Shown here piece after piece: positions 11,501 through 26,500 of a DNA stretch of 64,000 nt. How positions within the stretch are numbered: the stretch's first letter is position 1; every line of letters begins with the position of its first letter. Origin of the DNA: Lates calcarifer (lineage: Eukaryota > Chordata > Actinopteri > Centropomidae); NCBI RefSeq assembly GCF_001640805.2, contig NC_066844.1:9770209-9834208 (forward strand). The letters are read 5' to 3'. The notes under the pieces are model-generated. The model was not told where the DNA came from. It saw nothing but the letters and a program-made list of their open reading frames with translations, and did not search any database. The translations under genes and the position numbers were made by a program.

Positions 11501-14500
11501 TTGGGACTTGAAACAGACACAGACCAGAAAAAATACTTGAGGATTTCTGCCATAAACCATTTTCCCCCTGGCAGCCACAGTCCAAAAATACACCGCTTAT
11601 TGTAGCTTGAGAACAGCAAGTCACCATTTCCCCACTGGCTTAACAAAAACTTACAAACCTATATCTAACATGTCAATCGTAGTCATGTAGTAGTATTATA
11701 TTTTAGATGGATAAACTGCATTGTGAATCATTTCTTAATTGCAAATGTGATGATGATTACATTTAATGGCGTGAAAATGCACTGTAAGTAAATCTGGTGT
11801 AATGTAATACACATTAGTGTAATACTGTCAAGTACATGTTTGGCCCAAAGTAATACACTGACAGAATGTTTTTATTTACAAGGTCGGGCTTCGATTCCAC
11901 GAAACCATGACTCAACAACAACAACAAGAATTTTGTTGTTGTTGTTGTGACAGTTGCAAGATAATGTGTTGCTTGCACCCTTTCTCAATTTTACATTTTA
12001 TTGTCTCTTCAATTATTTCCCAAATAGCATGCCATGATGTACTGTATATGTGCCTCTATATACCAACTACTATAAAGCAGTAAACTCTGCATGTCGCTAT
12101 ATGACTTGGAAGATGTTAGAGATGTTAGATAAGCTGAGGCTGACCTCATAGGCAGGCCATGCCAGTTTAACAGGGAGTGGAGGGAACGCACGTGAATCAT
12201 GAGGGTTGTTTTGATGGCAGCTGAGAGTTCATACTGTAGGTATTTACTGTACAGTGTTTATGAACACTTGTGTCTTTTCTAGGGAACTCAGTGAAAAAAC
12301 TTGTATTCTGTTCTCAGTATTCTGTTGAGTCTTCTTTTGGTCATTAATTGCAAATGTGGTTTAGATGGTATACTTTAACTTATCAATTACATAATGACAG
12401 AAAAATGTCAGAGACATGACAGGTTGAGACATACTGTGTATGTTGGCCAACTAAAGAAGAACCTGTGTTTTTCTGAGGTGAGCTCCTCATGTTCTCTCTC
12501 ATTGGATGGGTTCCCTTAGGGCATAGAGGTGGGGCTCAGACTTTCTGTAGTCCTGTCCAAGCATGCCTCCTTCAAAGTCTGTCTGGTGATTCCTGTCCAA
12601 CCACCTCTGTTTATAACACCCACAGACAACAGGGAGACAAAACAGACCCTGGCTTTGCCTCTGCCAACATCTGTCCAAATATACAGTAAGGGGGGGTTAC
12701 TAGATTACCAGGTTGCTTCTTTGGAGATACATTTCTGAATAAACTTAACATAAATGTTATGGGAATGGAGCCAATTTTTAATCAACAAAGGAGTTGTATA
12801 GGATAAGATACATGTCCAAGTTTTGACTGGAGTGTCCTGACTGAAAGAGAAACAACATGTCGAAAATAGGATACAAGTGATGTTTTACCATTGGTTGGCA
12901 GGCTGAGTGTTGGAGTTGGCCATTAGTAATGGATGCTATTACATCAGCAGAGGGCATTTACAGGTAGTGTTGTCAACTTAGCACCTTTGTCACTAGGTTT
13001 GCTGACTTTTGAGACCCCTTAAGCAACCTTATTTCAAAAAACCACCCAGGACCAAATCTAGCAACTTTTTTTGACAAACCTTAGCTACTTTCTGTAGAGG
13101 AGAGTCGCCACTACTGGCCAGCTGGGAGTGCAAAATAAATTTTTCCCACCGCAGGCACACACACGCCTCATTCAACTTAGACACGAATGAGCCTCTAACT
13201 TTCTCTCTGAGTGATCATTTTTCAATATAGCTGAAATCACTGCACACAAAATCACATCCAACCCTGAAAGATGGACTCCGCCAAGCCATTATTAAGTCAA
13301 CAAAATACATAAACTTGTGTCCATTGTGACAAAAGAGTTTATACAGTTTATACAAAAAATTAAAGGTTTGTGATATTTAACGCATAAAATATCACTAACC
13401 TCACACTGCTTACCACAGATGCAAACTCAAAATTTCTATTGTTATTTAGGGGTATATTATTTAGGGATACACGTTGTGCTTGAGCACTCCTTATAAGAGT
13501 CTAAAATTGCCAGTGCCCCTGCTGAAGCATCACCTGACCGTCCATCACAACCCTCTTCTTGACCAAGGTTGGCCACAGGTTGGAGACTGCCAAGTTTTGG
13601 TGAACTGGTGTTACTACCAGGAATAGAAATAAATTTAACGAAATGATACTGGCATATAAATATCATGTAACATACTCTCTGACAAAGAAATAGGATGTGT
13701 GTAGGTGGTCAGACAGAGGAAGAAACAGATTTTTTTATGGAGTAAAGTATTCAGTGCTATTCTGTGTAATTGTCAGGTTTATCAGTGAAGTGTTTGAAAC
13801 TACATTGCAGACTGGAGCCTCTGTTGACAGTGAAAAGCAGGGTGACCGTCGTCTCTTGAATGGGTCCCACGCAGGTTCAATGTGTGTTGAGTAGACCTGT
13901 GTCATATGCAGGTCTGCAATGTTGACGTTTAGTTCCTAATCACGTTCTTTTCATCTTTTATCTTTCATCCAGTTGAGTCTGACTGTGTCTCTATCTTTGC
14001 AGGACTAGTGGCTTTGACAAGAATCTAGATTCCTTCAAATTTTACCTGACAAATTAATCTCAATCTTGTGTCAAATCTCAAATATCATCCAGCTTAGTGA
14101 GTTGTTCAGCTGCAGTGAAGAGATCTCTGCTGCTCAGGAGTGTTGTTTTCAATCAGTGGCTCAGTCATAGAGCTGTCAAAACCTGTTATACCTGCAGCTT
14201 TACTACCTGACCCTGTAGAGGTGTGGCTATAGCCAGGAGACAATTCAGTAAGGAGAGGAATCTCTTTCCAACTGAAGGCTTTGTTACGTGTCAGACCAAA
14301 ACTATGGTGTGGACTTGTAATCCAAGTTCCAAATGTAACCATTACAAATTTTAATTCATGCCCTTTGGGTATAAATTCTCCAACAAAAACAAACTTGTGT
14401 TTGTGTGTGCTACAAAAGAAATGCTGCTCAAACACATCTGCAGATGTGGGTGTGTAGAACCAATCACCTTGAATATTTCACAATCTTGTAAAAGTTTCTT

Positions 14501-17500
14501 CACAACCCAGGTTCTTAAATACCTTATTCTCATTACCACCGAGTAAATTATTAAACATGGACTTTATATGTTTGTGTGTATTTGTGACTCAACAGGAAGA
14601 GTGATAGTATTACACCTATGGGTGTGTAGGCGTCATGTGTGTGTGCAGTGGAACCTAGCCTTGCCCTTCCTGTCAGCAAACAGTTCACCAGAACTATCAG
14701 GTGGCTGTGAAAAGAGTGTTCATTCCTTGGGGCCTTTGTGCTGCTTTCACTCCTTCCATGTGTTCATGTCACTGACTGAGGCAACATTTATTGTGTCCAC
14801 TGCTTGCTGATCTTCTCCCAAACGCATAACAGAGGAATACTCAGGGTGCAGTTTCATGGCTATCTGGACTTAAGTTTGATATTTCTTGTCTTGTCAATAT
14901 ACATAGTAAACTTCAGACCAATTTGAGCAGTATCTGTAGAGGTTTGTTGCAGAACAGATGAACAAAGGACAGAGGAACAGACTAATACACCATTCTTTGC
15001 CCTCAGCAGCACATGGAAATATTACTCTCCTGACAAGCTGCTGTTCATTGTATGTCATCTGGCTTAGAACTTCTGTGCAGTTCCATCCCTGGTGAGAACT
15101 ATCACCAAGTTGTGAGTTCTTACACCTGAATCTTTTTTTTTTTTTTTTTTTTTTTTTTGTAGAAATTAGTTGACAGTCCGTGAGACACAATTGACCTGCT
15201 TTACATCTAGGCCAAATTATCGCCTGCTTTACCACTTAACTGTCTTAACTACACACTGCTTCTATCATACCGGCATGGGATATCATGGTATGAAGAAATA
15301 GCTCACATAGATTTGTGATTTGCCATAGCACATACTGTAAATTTGTGTACCTTTTTTAAAAGTTGTCCTGAAGTGGACATTCGTGCAGTAAGTGATATTA
15401 TGTACCCATTGGTATCTTCAAGGTATGCCAAGGCAGACCATCCTTGTTTTACCCTAAGCAAGACCAAATTTTAGTAGATTATTTGATTATTGCCTCCTAA
15501 TGTTTTAAGTGGAGCTGAATTGTCAAAATGATTGTTCTGTCTTATATTGAAGCAGAGACTCAGAGGCTGTACAACTGCAAGTTAACTAATAATTGTTGAA
15601 TTTGTGAAGAAATGATCAACTTTGAACAAAAGCAAAAATGGAATGACAATGTATATATATATCATGCATGTACAAGTCAGTGTAGTTGTTGTGGTGATAT
15701 GTTTAGTCATACGCTGTACCTGCACAGTGAAAACTGTGTGTAAGGACAACCAAGGAAGCATTTCAATAGCTCACAGTGAGTGTTGTTGCATTCTGAATGG
15801 CTACATTGACAGCATTTCCTGGAGGCTGCACTTGGCAAGCTGGATGGACACACACACACACACACACATACACACACACACACACATGTACACACACACA
15901 CATATACGTTTTACATTCAGAACAAGAACTTGAAGATGAAGCACTGTGCAACATGTGAGCATTAGTGGCTTGTGAAAACATTAGCTCATAATTGTGATGT
16001 ATTGCTACCATCAAATTCAAACTATCCAAGGAGTTAAAGCAAGCACCACATAAGTTAAGAGATATTTCCCATCACTGCATATAAATAGGCACTGGTTGTA
16101 TGGATTCTCAGATGCATTCAACTTTTTTTGGAATAGTGCACCACCACGAGCAAAACAAATAAAAATGAAATGAAATGGTGTAGGCAGTATATCAGGAAGC
16201 TAGCAGCAGACTCCGAAGAAATCATAATGTTTGTGCATTTTAATTAATGACATCTATTAGCTAATCAGTAGCAAGCATTTTAACAATTGTATTGATTTAT
16301 TATTGTACCTAAGCCATATTAGTATGAGGCACAGTGTACATGAAACTGTAGTTCAGAGAGATGTGCAGACAGACACAATCCTTCTCTCTTGTGTCTGTGT
16401 GTGCCTAAATTTGGATGACACCCCCCCCTTCATTAATAATAATAATAATTATTATTATTATTATTATTAATGAAGAGATTGAGTAGGTGTGTAGGAATGG
16501 AGCAGATTTGATAGGTAGGGAGGTGCCAAGCCATGGAGAGATTTGTCAACAAAGAGAAGTACTTAAACATGAATGCCGTATTTAATTGGGAGTATCACTG
16601 TACAGCATAACACACATATAGCAGAGCCTTAATGGAACTTGCAGAAAGTAACAACCATGCACCTCACTCAGAGTAGCTTTGATATTTGAATGGATCGTGA
16701 ACACATGCATTACACAGCCAAACAGACAGAATAATATAAAACAGCAATAAATTTACAAGATTGTTCTCAAGACACTGTTAGTGGCAGCATGTCCTAGATT
16801 TCTAACTCACAGTTTTCTCTGCTGATTTCTGAGTGGATCACTTTTTCATTGCTTTGACACAAAATGTATTCAGTGACCACATCTTTTAAAATTCATGAAC
16901 TGTTTTCATACTTAAACTCAACCACCTTTGTTTTGTTGATTCATCCAGCCACGCTGATCTCTTCTTAACATGGGCTTTCCATATACCATGTCACTTGACT
17001 TCCACCTGACCTATAGGCAGTTTTTTTTTTTTTTTTTTCTCCTTTTTTTTCCAGGAGGACAGTCTGTTGAAACTGTTGAAATTTCTACATCCAAAAAGAA
17101 ATTTAAAAACACCTAATTGGGAAGGGGGACAGGTGAGGCTGAATACGGAAGGTTTTGTAATCGTACAGGTCAGTGTCGTGTCTTCCAGTTACAGACTGGT
17201 TTACAGCCCATCCTAGGATGGTGTCACTTTTCCTTCCACTTTACTCTTCATTCTTCAGTCCCACAGAGGAGTTCTCCTCATGGAGGTGGAAATTTTGTGA
17301 TCGCATATCCCTGTTGAATGTTACAAATGCTGTGGTACCTGCAGAAGATTGTCAGGATGATGCAAAAAGATTCTCTCCCAGGTTGATTGAAAAGGGAACA
17401 GAAGGAGTGATATGTGCATGTTGGTAAAGACACGCACATGAAGACAAAAGGTGAACTCAGTATAGAGGAATGCGACTTAGCAACCGATCCATATTTTTTT

Positions 17501-18157
17501 CACAGTATTTCTTCATCTTCTGTTCTCTGGCTTGTTCCTTTACTTCTTTCCTCATTTTCTTCCTTTCTTTCGTCTCTCACTGTACATCTTTCTCTGTAAT
17601 CTTTCTTTTGTTTATTTTTTATTTTGTTCTCTTTTGTGTCTTCCTTCTTGCTCCTCACTTTATATTTTTTTTTTTTCACTGTTTTCATTTAACAGTTTGT
17701 TCTCACTCAACTCACTTTTACATCATTGTTACCTTCCTTCTATCTGTCCTTCCTTTAAACCCTTCTTCATTCATCTTTCCATTAGTTTCTACCTTCCTTC
17801 CTGTCTTCCTCTGTTGCCCTGTTGTTCTCTACCACTTTTTCATTTTGTCCTATCTCACATTTCTTATCTGATCATCTTATTTCATTTATTGTCTTGGTTT
17901 TTCTTTCTCTCATTCCTTCCCCCTTTTTGCTTCTTTCCCATTGGCTTTTACTCCTTGTTTTAGTTTGGTTTTGTTTTTTAAAGTAAGAGAATAGAATGTG
18001 ATGATAAATTATCACAATGATTGTATGATTCAAAAGAAAGAACTTGTAAAAGATGATACTGATATCTGTCACCTGTCCTTTTTCCTTCATCCATCGTTCC
18101 CTCTCTGACTACCTGAAAGAATAAACAAAGGAAGGACAATGACGGAAGAAAGCTTCT

Positions 18158-18195
<38 letters not shown>

Positions 18196-21100
18196 ACCCT
18201 CTCTCTCTTTCTTTCTTCCCACTGCTCCACCTCTGTTGCTAGGTTACTGCTGCCACTTACGATACAGCCATTTCACCCAATCGCATCACCCAGTGTCACT
18301 GCTGAGGGTGGAGCCTCACAGTGCTCCACCGTGGAAGGAAATGACTTCTGTTTATCAGTGACATCATTTCCTTCTGCTCTCTTATGGCAGTACCACTCCC
18401 CTTGCGCAAGCACACACACATACACGCACGCACAAAAATACATCATTCTTTCATCAGAAATCAGATTGAAGCGTGTTGTTATTGAGAATCTGATAAAAAC
18501 AGGAGCAGGACTGGGTCCAGATCAGATTAATTGACATGAGCTTGAAATGAGATCAGACCAAATTGAATTATATATCATTAGTAGCAATCAGTAAAAGCAC
18601 AGAAAGTACAGTATCTGTGTGGACTAAGATGGGTAAGTTCTGCAGTGGAAGCTCTGCAGTGGGGCTTTGAAATATACAACCTTTGGCCAAATAGTTGATA
18701 TGACTGATAATGAGTGGTTATGATTGAAGCCATTCTCAACATGAACATACTACAGAAAAAGTTAGAACATGTAAATAAATCAAATATTTTAATTGGATGT
18801 TAAAACCATTGTGATACATGTAATACAGCAGAGAAGGGCATTATGTACCTGTGTACTACTGTCTATTAAATCTTTCGGGAAACAAGTTCTATCTTACTTT
18901 GAAGCTTACATGCAGGCAGTAATGCAGATCTTATGAAATGGTACTTTAAGGTCTTTTCATCACTGATTGGTGATTGGCCACTAAGTCAGAGAAAGAGGAC
19001 ACAGCTAATGCGTCAGTGTTATCTTTCTCCAACTTCTTTTTGTGTGCTGCCCTCTTGTGGTAGATTTCTGAAATTGTCTTTACTTACATTTTATGTAATT
19101 AGATGGCATTATAGTTGCTTCTATTCCTATTTAGCTGTGATAATTATTATGTTTTATCACTTGCGTTTTATTTTTAAGCAATATGGGACAGTCTATGAGG
19201 TCACATTAGCATTGTTTCAGACTTTACTACCCACACAAGATTTGTCCTTTATTAATGACTTTTATACAAATAGTATTCATAAGGAGGTGTTTAGTAATGT
19301 TTTTGTTAACTGTCAGTTGTTCATGTGGAAGTGCTAACAACACACAATGATCTGTAAGTAAAACCTGTATGGCCTTTCACACTGAGTATGGTGATGAGAA
19401 CATCAGGAACCTAAATGATGTTCACAAAGTAAATGTGAAGCTGGTCTTTTGGGAGTTAAAATGCCTCTTCAAACAATTTGTGTCTTCTAACAAGACAAAG
19501 CCATAGCCTTAACAACTCACTGTCTTTTCTCCCTCCCATCTTCATCCACCCCTGTGAGGTCTGCTGACCCTTACCGTGTCCTGTTGTGGTTGAAAGTGCA
19601 GTAGGTGCAGTGTGAAATTTTACTACTCTTCTTTTTATGAACTGTCTTGTCTGCAATGGATGCATAATTATGTCTGATGCACTGCATGTCTGCATGCTGG
19701 TTGGATATCTGCACAAGGATTCATGCATATTAGCTTTAATCTGTTTGGGGTTGTTAAGATATTCACTGCATGCCAAGATACAGCCTGTGATTCTGTCATT
19801 GCTACCAATACCACCTTTACAAACCCTGTAATGTTTTAATGCACACAGATATCATTGAAGGATAATTCTGGTTTATCACAAGTTATATTTATGGTTATGT
19901 CTGCTAATTTTATCAATAACAACAACTTTACTCACAAAGTCAATTGCTAAAAAGAAGTCAGGGAAAGGACACAAATTGTAAAATTGTTACCCATTTTATT
20001 TTTAAACCCTGTATCACAGTCACAAATTTTCCTTAAGTGGCTTTACAATCTGTACAGTATATGACACCATCTATCCTCAGATCCCCCAAACTACTGCAAA
20101 AATCCATCACATCATCTAACTCTTTGTGTTTTTGAAATCAAGAGAATATGGTTTTATCAAGTTCCCAGATCTCAGAAATTACTTTGGAGTTACCATAAAT
20201 GACTAAATTATAGTCATAAACCCAAAGTTGTAATAAACTTGAATTACCCTTTACCTGCATATCTTAACAATCATGCTTCTTCATTGCATGAGGAGATGAA
20301 GTTACTGCTGATGAAGATGATAAGGATGTTGAGTATGATGTTTTATAATGTATCACTTACAGTATGTGCTGCTTCTCTGTTTTGTCTTCCTCTGCAGGTG
20401 TGGTTGGAGGAGGAAGAGGAGGAGGAGGAGGAGGTGGATGAGGACAGGGAGCTGAAGGGTTCGATTGTGTTTTGCATGCAGGCGGAGCACGCTGGGACCA
20501 GGACGTACTACTTCAGCACAGACAGCCATGAGGAGCAGACGGAGTGGATTACAGCCATGAGCGAGGCTGCAGAAGTCAATGTTCAGTCAACGCAAAGGTG
20601 CTGTTGATGTACACGCACTGAACCGCACAAGACATAGTACATAAAAAGCATAAAGGCATATATCATATCCTGACTTTATTTGACTGGGTGTGTCCAACCA
20701 ATTTTACAGCAACAAGGTGATGGGAAAGAAATCCACACTAGCTTTACATGTCTTTCCAGAAACACTAAAAAAAGAAGAATGTATTGATAAAATCAACACT
20801 CACCAACTAAATATACAGAAAAAGACAGTAGGTACAAACAGAATGTGTTCCTACATATATTAGAAAGTGAGTAAAAAAGTAATGGTATGCAGTTGCTCAG
20901 AATTTTAACATACATATACTCCAAGTACTGACCAAACTCAAGCATTGCAAAAGATGAAAGGTGAGTATAGCATTACCTGCTGTGAGTCAGTGGAGGCTGA
21001 GTAGCCTCTTGGCTGTTGTGCTGATGATGAAGGAAAACTGTCTGGCCCAACCAGGTATTGGCATGAAGACAAACTTTAAAGGAAAAATGACCTTTTCATT

Positions 21101-23516
21101 CTTAAAACCTGATTTAGGGGATTATTTCATCTCTGACTTAGTTATTTGGCCTGGTGTTGAGATTTCTATGTTTTTAGTCTTCTCCTGCTTATGTAACCTT
21201 TTTTTGAAAGAAAACAAAGTTGCCTATATATTTTCATGGTTTCTTTTTTCTTCACACTTCACAGAACAAACTTGGACTCCACAAGCAATCTCAACCACAC
21301 TATGGTCACCAAGGCACCTGACCCACAACAGCATCCACACACACAAACACACAATGAAACTGACAGTGACTTGCCCAACCACCCTAAGATCAATGGGGTC
21401 AATAGCCTTGAGACGCCCCCTCCGTCTACCCCCCGCTCTGATCAGGAGGGAAAAAAGAATGACAGAAGACGAGCAGAAGGTGGAGGGCAAGGTGAAGATG
21501 AGGGAGGAGGATCTGGAACTGACCACCCCACCTCACCTAAATCATCATCCAAATGGTTGGGGCAACTATGGCCCTTCCAACACTATGCCCCAAAATAGCA
21601 ATATCAAACACCCTCCGTCCAGGGGCCCCAGTGGACATCGTACCACTCAGGGACACCCAGAGGGTGGTGTCGGCCCATTGCACGAACCCAGGGAGCAGCA
21701 GGAGAACGTAGTGCTGAGGAGAGGCTTTGTGCCCAGGACAGCTCCAGAGAGGGTAGCTCAAAGGAAGAGCTCTATGGCCCAGCTGCAGCAGTGGGTCAAC
21801 CAGCGGCGTGGCATGGCCTCCCAGGAGGACATCAACAGGTAGATCCGTGGAGAAGAGGAGAAACATAACACCTGTATCTCTCTTTGGGTCCTCCTCTGTG
21901 TTGTTCTCTGCACTTAGTTTCAGATGATGCCTTAGTTGTCATGGGAATACTTTAAAGGTATTAATGGTGCTTCTGTACTGTAAGTCATTTACAGTGATCA
22001 TTTTATTCGGTGCGTGGAGGTTGTCCTCTTTATCATACATTATTGTTTATTATTTTCATGGCGTGCAGTAACATTGTGAAAGGTTAGGTTAAGGTTGGGA
22101 AACTTTCAAGCCCTAATGTGTTGGATCACATCTGATTCTAAAGACTCATAGTTGTAGTTTAGAGACACAAATACTCTGTGGCACCAATTTTCATTGGAGC
22201 TGTCTGTCTAATTTGAAAGATTATATATTGGCTTTAATGTTCACCTCCAGCACAGTTTATTAGTTTGCAACACAAGGACCATCATGAAACTATAACATTG
22301 CTTGGTATTTCAAATTTCAGTTCACCATAACCACAAATACTAAGATCCAGAGTGTCCAGAGAAAGCTAAAGTTATTTATCTTAGCACCTCAGTGCACCAT
22401 AGTCCATGGACTCATTTGAGGGAGAACACTGTGTCTGACATTATCTTATGAATAAGGAAATTGATTTTCCACACATCCAGACTGTCTCATTAGTAATATT
22501 TCTTTCATAAAGTGGCTTATGTAATTAATTTCCATGTGCATAATATAGTAAGTAAAGGTGAACTCTATCACAGATTATAATAACAAGGCCAGTAAGGCTC
22601 CAAGATAGTAGTGTAATTTCCCTCTGCATTTTAGCTTAGCCTGTATTGAACAAAATTCAGAAGCTACACTTGATAGATAAGAGCAGCTGCTACTGGTTTA
22701 AATAGTCTAAGACTACAAGTCTTTGGGGTTATTTTTATGACTTGACATACAAGACTTTTGATAAGTAAATAATCTCCATCTTTTCGTGTCCCCTTAGCCC
22801 ATCTCGTTACTACCCAGTGAACCGAGGGGTCTCAGCTGACTACTATGGCTACCCTGGTGGCCCCCAGTATGTGGAGGAGTACCCTCTGTATCCACCAGGT
22901 GTCCGACCTGACAGCATCTGCTCTGTCTCTGCTGTGGGGGGATACGACCGACGCTGGCCAGTTGAGGAGAAACGTCTCTCACTGAGGGATGGACCCCACC
23001 AGCTGTATGGACCGCCAATAAGCAGGGACCCATGGGGGCCACAGTATTATGGTGGAATGGAAACATCCATGAGGCGCCTGTCTATCCAGCCACGCTCCAG
23101 GTCTGTGCCCAGGTCACCATCCTCATCATCAGGGGGGCCCTACTCACCGGTGCCACCCAACTTTGCTTCTCCGGCTCGGTCACTATCTGCCCGCTTTGAT
23201 CGGTTTCCAGGGAGGATAAGGGATGACATGATCTATGCTGATCCATCTGTCTACAGCCTGAGGAGATCTCTCAGCTCACCAAAGGTGAGTGATGAGTGTT
23301 TCTGTGTATATATGACAGTAACTCAATGATCAGGTAGATTAATGTTTTTCCTGTTAATTAGATTGAATGGAAGTTTTGATTTTAGGAAAGTGAATGAAAT
23401 GAAGTGTGCTACTGGGGATTAGAATTAAGGACCAAAATCAAAACAGAATTTTTAATTTCACATACTTTCAAATGTCAAATTTCAAACAAAAGATTTTCAA
23501 ATATTCAACAGGGATG

Positions 23517-23557
<41 letters not shown>

Positions 23558-26500
23558 TGTTTTGTTTTCATATACTGTTGTTTCCATATTCACCTTACTC
23601 AACCTTAACAACTTCCATTCATTCTTATCTCCGTTCTTCCTTCCTTCTTTCCATATTACTTTTCCTCCTTCCTTCAGTATGACTACCCTGGCGATAGGAG
23701 GTCCTTAAGCCAAGGATTATACCACCATAACTACCCTGTATCCCCTTCCATCCACAATAAAATGGTATGTGCTGCTGATGTACTATAATACATATCGACC
23801 CACTTGATAACACACGCAGTCACACCTGTGATGGTAGGCACAGTCTAGCAGTTATGGCACTATAAGTCGTGCTATGTGTAGTTTTGCTTTGCAGCTGCAG
23901 CAAGCTGTTTGGTTACTTCTGCAAACCTGTCCTCTGTCAATCTGTCCTAACCGTGCACACATCACTCTCTGTCGGGACTTTTTCTGCTGACATTTCTGTC
24001 TTCTACTCCTCTCAGCTGTTCTGTCCTTAACACCACACTTGTGTGTATATGTGTATGAGTGTCTGGATGTGTGTGTGTTTACACATAAGAGAAACATGAC
24101 TTAATAGAGACCTCCAGCAATTTTGCCCATGCTCAATGGAGTATAGGGTTTCCAAGCAGTCCCATGACATTCAACATAATAGGAAACTAGAAGCAACTTG
24201 ATGTAAGAGAAACGGTGAATTTTCCAGTACAAACAAAGAAACAAAAAAAACAAAAAAAAACAAATAAACACATGGCTAGACATTTTTCCACCAAATTGAA
24301 CATGTGGCTTTATTCAATTCAATTTAATTCAATTTTATTTACATAGCGCCGAATCACAACAAAAGTCATCTCAAGGCACTTTTCATGTAGTCTTGTCAAT
24401 CCACTGACAATCTTGTCTTGTCAATCCACTGATTGAGAAGACACATAGCACATTACAATGCTTCAACAAAAAGCTGGGAAGAAAAACACTGCTAACTAAC
24501 AAACATGGCTATATGGTGGTATCAAGAAACTTTAAAAACTTGTCTATGTCTATGTGTTTTATGAGGAAATGCTTTCACCAAAATGTTAATCTCAAAAATA
24601 TACCCAATACATTTTAGTGACCAAACAGCGGTGTTTGAGCAGTGATCTTGACCCATTATTTTTTTTACTTAGAGCAGTAGTTCCAAAAATAAAAAGCAGT
24701 TCTAAAAATAGCTTTAGCTTAGTTTACCATATCCTATGATCTTCATCTGTGGATGGAGTTTGACAGGAGCATTAAGACCACAGTGAACAGGAACCTACTC
24801 ACACAGACCAGTATTCATTTGAAGTCTAACTACCACTTACACCATAATTCAGGAGGTTGTATTTTCAGTATCTCTTTTTTCTTTCTTTTTAAAATAAATA
24901 AATAGATAAATAAAATAAAATAAGATTTAAAAAAAATCAACTAAACCATCTTCACAACAACTGATTAAACTCACCCCAGACCAATCTTTTAGTAAAAAAT
25001 TGGCCATATATTCACATATCCAGGAGCTATAAACCTCCAGTGTGATTGGCAGGTTGGCTGTGGTGCTTTGCTTTGCTGCTGTCTTATCTGAAAGCCTTCT
25101 ATCTGTACAGTATGTGTCTATGTGATTTCTATGTGTGTCACTATTGCTGCTGCTTGGCTCAGGAGGACATATTAGACCTTCAGCTCCAGCGCAACCTGGA
25201 TTACTTAGACCAACAGGTAGGAACACACACAAATGCACACAATATTGTTTGCCATTATGTATTTCACACACTGTGTTTCCCAGTCAGTGTTGACATTGTC
25301 AGCCTCAGAGATCCCCCCTCCTTTATTCCCTCATACAGTCTCCTCTCCTTTTGTTTCATCTTTCCTCCCAAAGGATGCTTTCCTGTAAATTAGCTTTAAG
25401 AGAGTATTGCCAGACTTCTCCTAACACAGTTCCAGTATTGTTTCAGCCATTCTGTTACACAAGTTTGTTGTCAGGTCTCTGTAACCTGAGATGAATCTTC
25501 AGGTGCTCGAGGGAAGCCACCTAATTGGCACGGTTGCCCGAATGGTGGAGCGCTCATCCACATCAGCAAAGCTCTGTGTACAAGTAAGGGAGGAGAGAGC
25601 ACCACAGGGAGGCAGGCTTCAGCTAGCTGCACTGCATCAGAACTGCTTTTTAGACCTTAACCGTAAATTCAGTTTTCTGGCCAGGCTCTCTTCTGAAATG
25701 ACCTTTTTGACTTTGGGACTAATAAGGGAACATCTGAGCCATTGTTGGTCAGTCTAGTCTAGTCTAGTTTAGTCCATTTTCCGGGCCTGGACAAAGCCAC
25801 GTATAGACCACTAATAAACCCAGATATTTCATACCTATCCAAGCCTGCCTCTCTTTTCTTGTCTCGTCCGTATGTGGTCCATACTGTCACTCACAGTCCA
25901 ACAGTTATGTTTTCTTCCATTATTCCCTGTTTTGCTCATATCACACATTCTGCTTCTGTTGAGCTATTTGGGTCTGTGTGGGTCTGTGAATATCTGTGTG
26001 ACATGGATTTCATCATCTATTCATGTTTGTGAGGGCCCATAGGATATTTTCTCAATGTACAACCATAATCTTTTGACTGCTTGGGCTCTATATGCAGAAA
26101 ACATGTGCCATGTGCACATGTGAACATGTCTACCATTACAAACAGTCAGTTCAGTATTATCAGAACTGTGTGCATGTCTGTCCTGCTGTTCACTAAATTG
26201 TACATTTTAGAATACTTCAAAGCAATCAAAGGCCTCAAAGGCCTTGATATGCGGACACAGTCCAGGCTTTACAGACATCTCTGTGAAACCCATGGACCCT
26301 TGAGACTTGGGCATAGTAATAACGTTTGTATCACATGAACCTTCACAGATACTTTTCTAGCATATTTCTAGCGTTACTGTGAAATCATGCCAAAAGCATC
26401 AGGTACAGCAGTGAATATTGCTTTGCCCTGAGTTTTTCCTTTCAAGCAGCATTTCCTCTCAGGCTGCATGCAAATCATTCATAGCAATGATAAACTCGAA

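Larger units (their letters stand above)
8584..20397 (+). other. 11.8-kb plekha6 intron inside the PH domain
   Basis: No coding exon found. It contains a TATA-plus-donor segment near 9934-10012, an AAC/GTT hairpin (11912-11950), a probable decayed repeat with many runs of 'agca/ctttt' (12965-13260), a T30 run (15130-15159), a CA microsatellite (15848-15902), a near-perfect AT palindrome (16428-16475), a pyrimidine-rich tract (17490-17970) and an AC microsatellite (18159-18194). Confidence 0.6.

Noticed and set aside
11881..11910. tRNA B-box-like ggcttcgattcc suggesting a tRNA or SINE head
   Set aside because: No A box at the right distance and no cloverleaf could be drawn.
17470..17963. Long Phe/Ser/Leu-rich frames of 133 and 143 codons
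   Set aside because: They come from a pyrimidine-rich low-complexity tract; TTT/TCT/CTT codons stay open by composition alone.
20961..21264. The open frame starting upstream of plekha6 exon 4 as a 293-residue protein
   Set aside because: A good acceptor lies at 21264 and the preceding part is intron-like. Openness upstream is chance; only the exon part matches the family.
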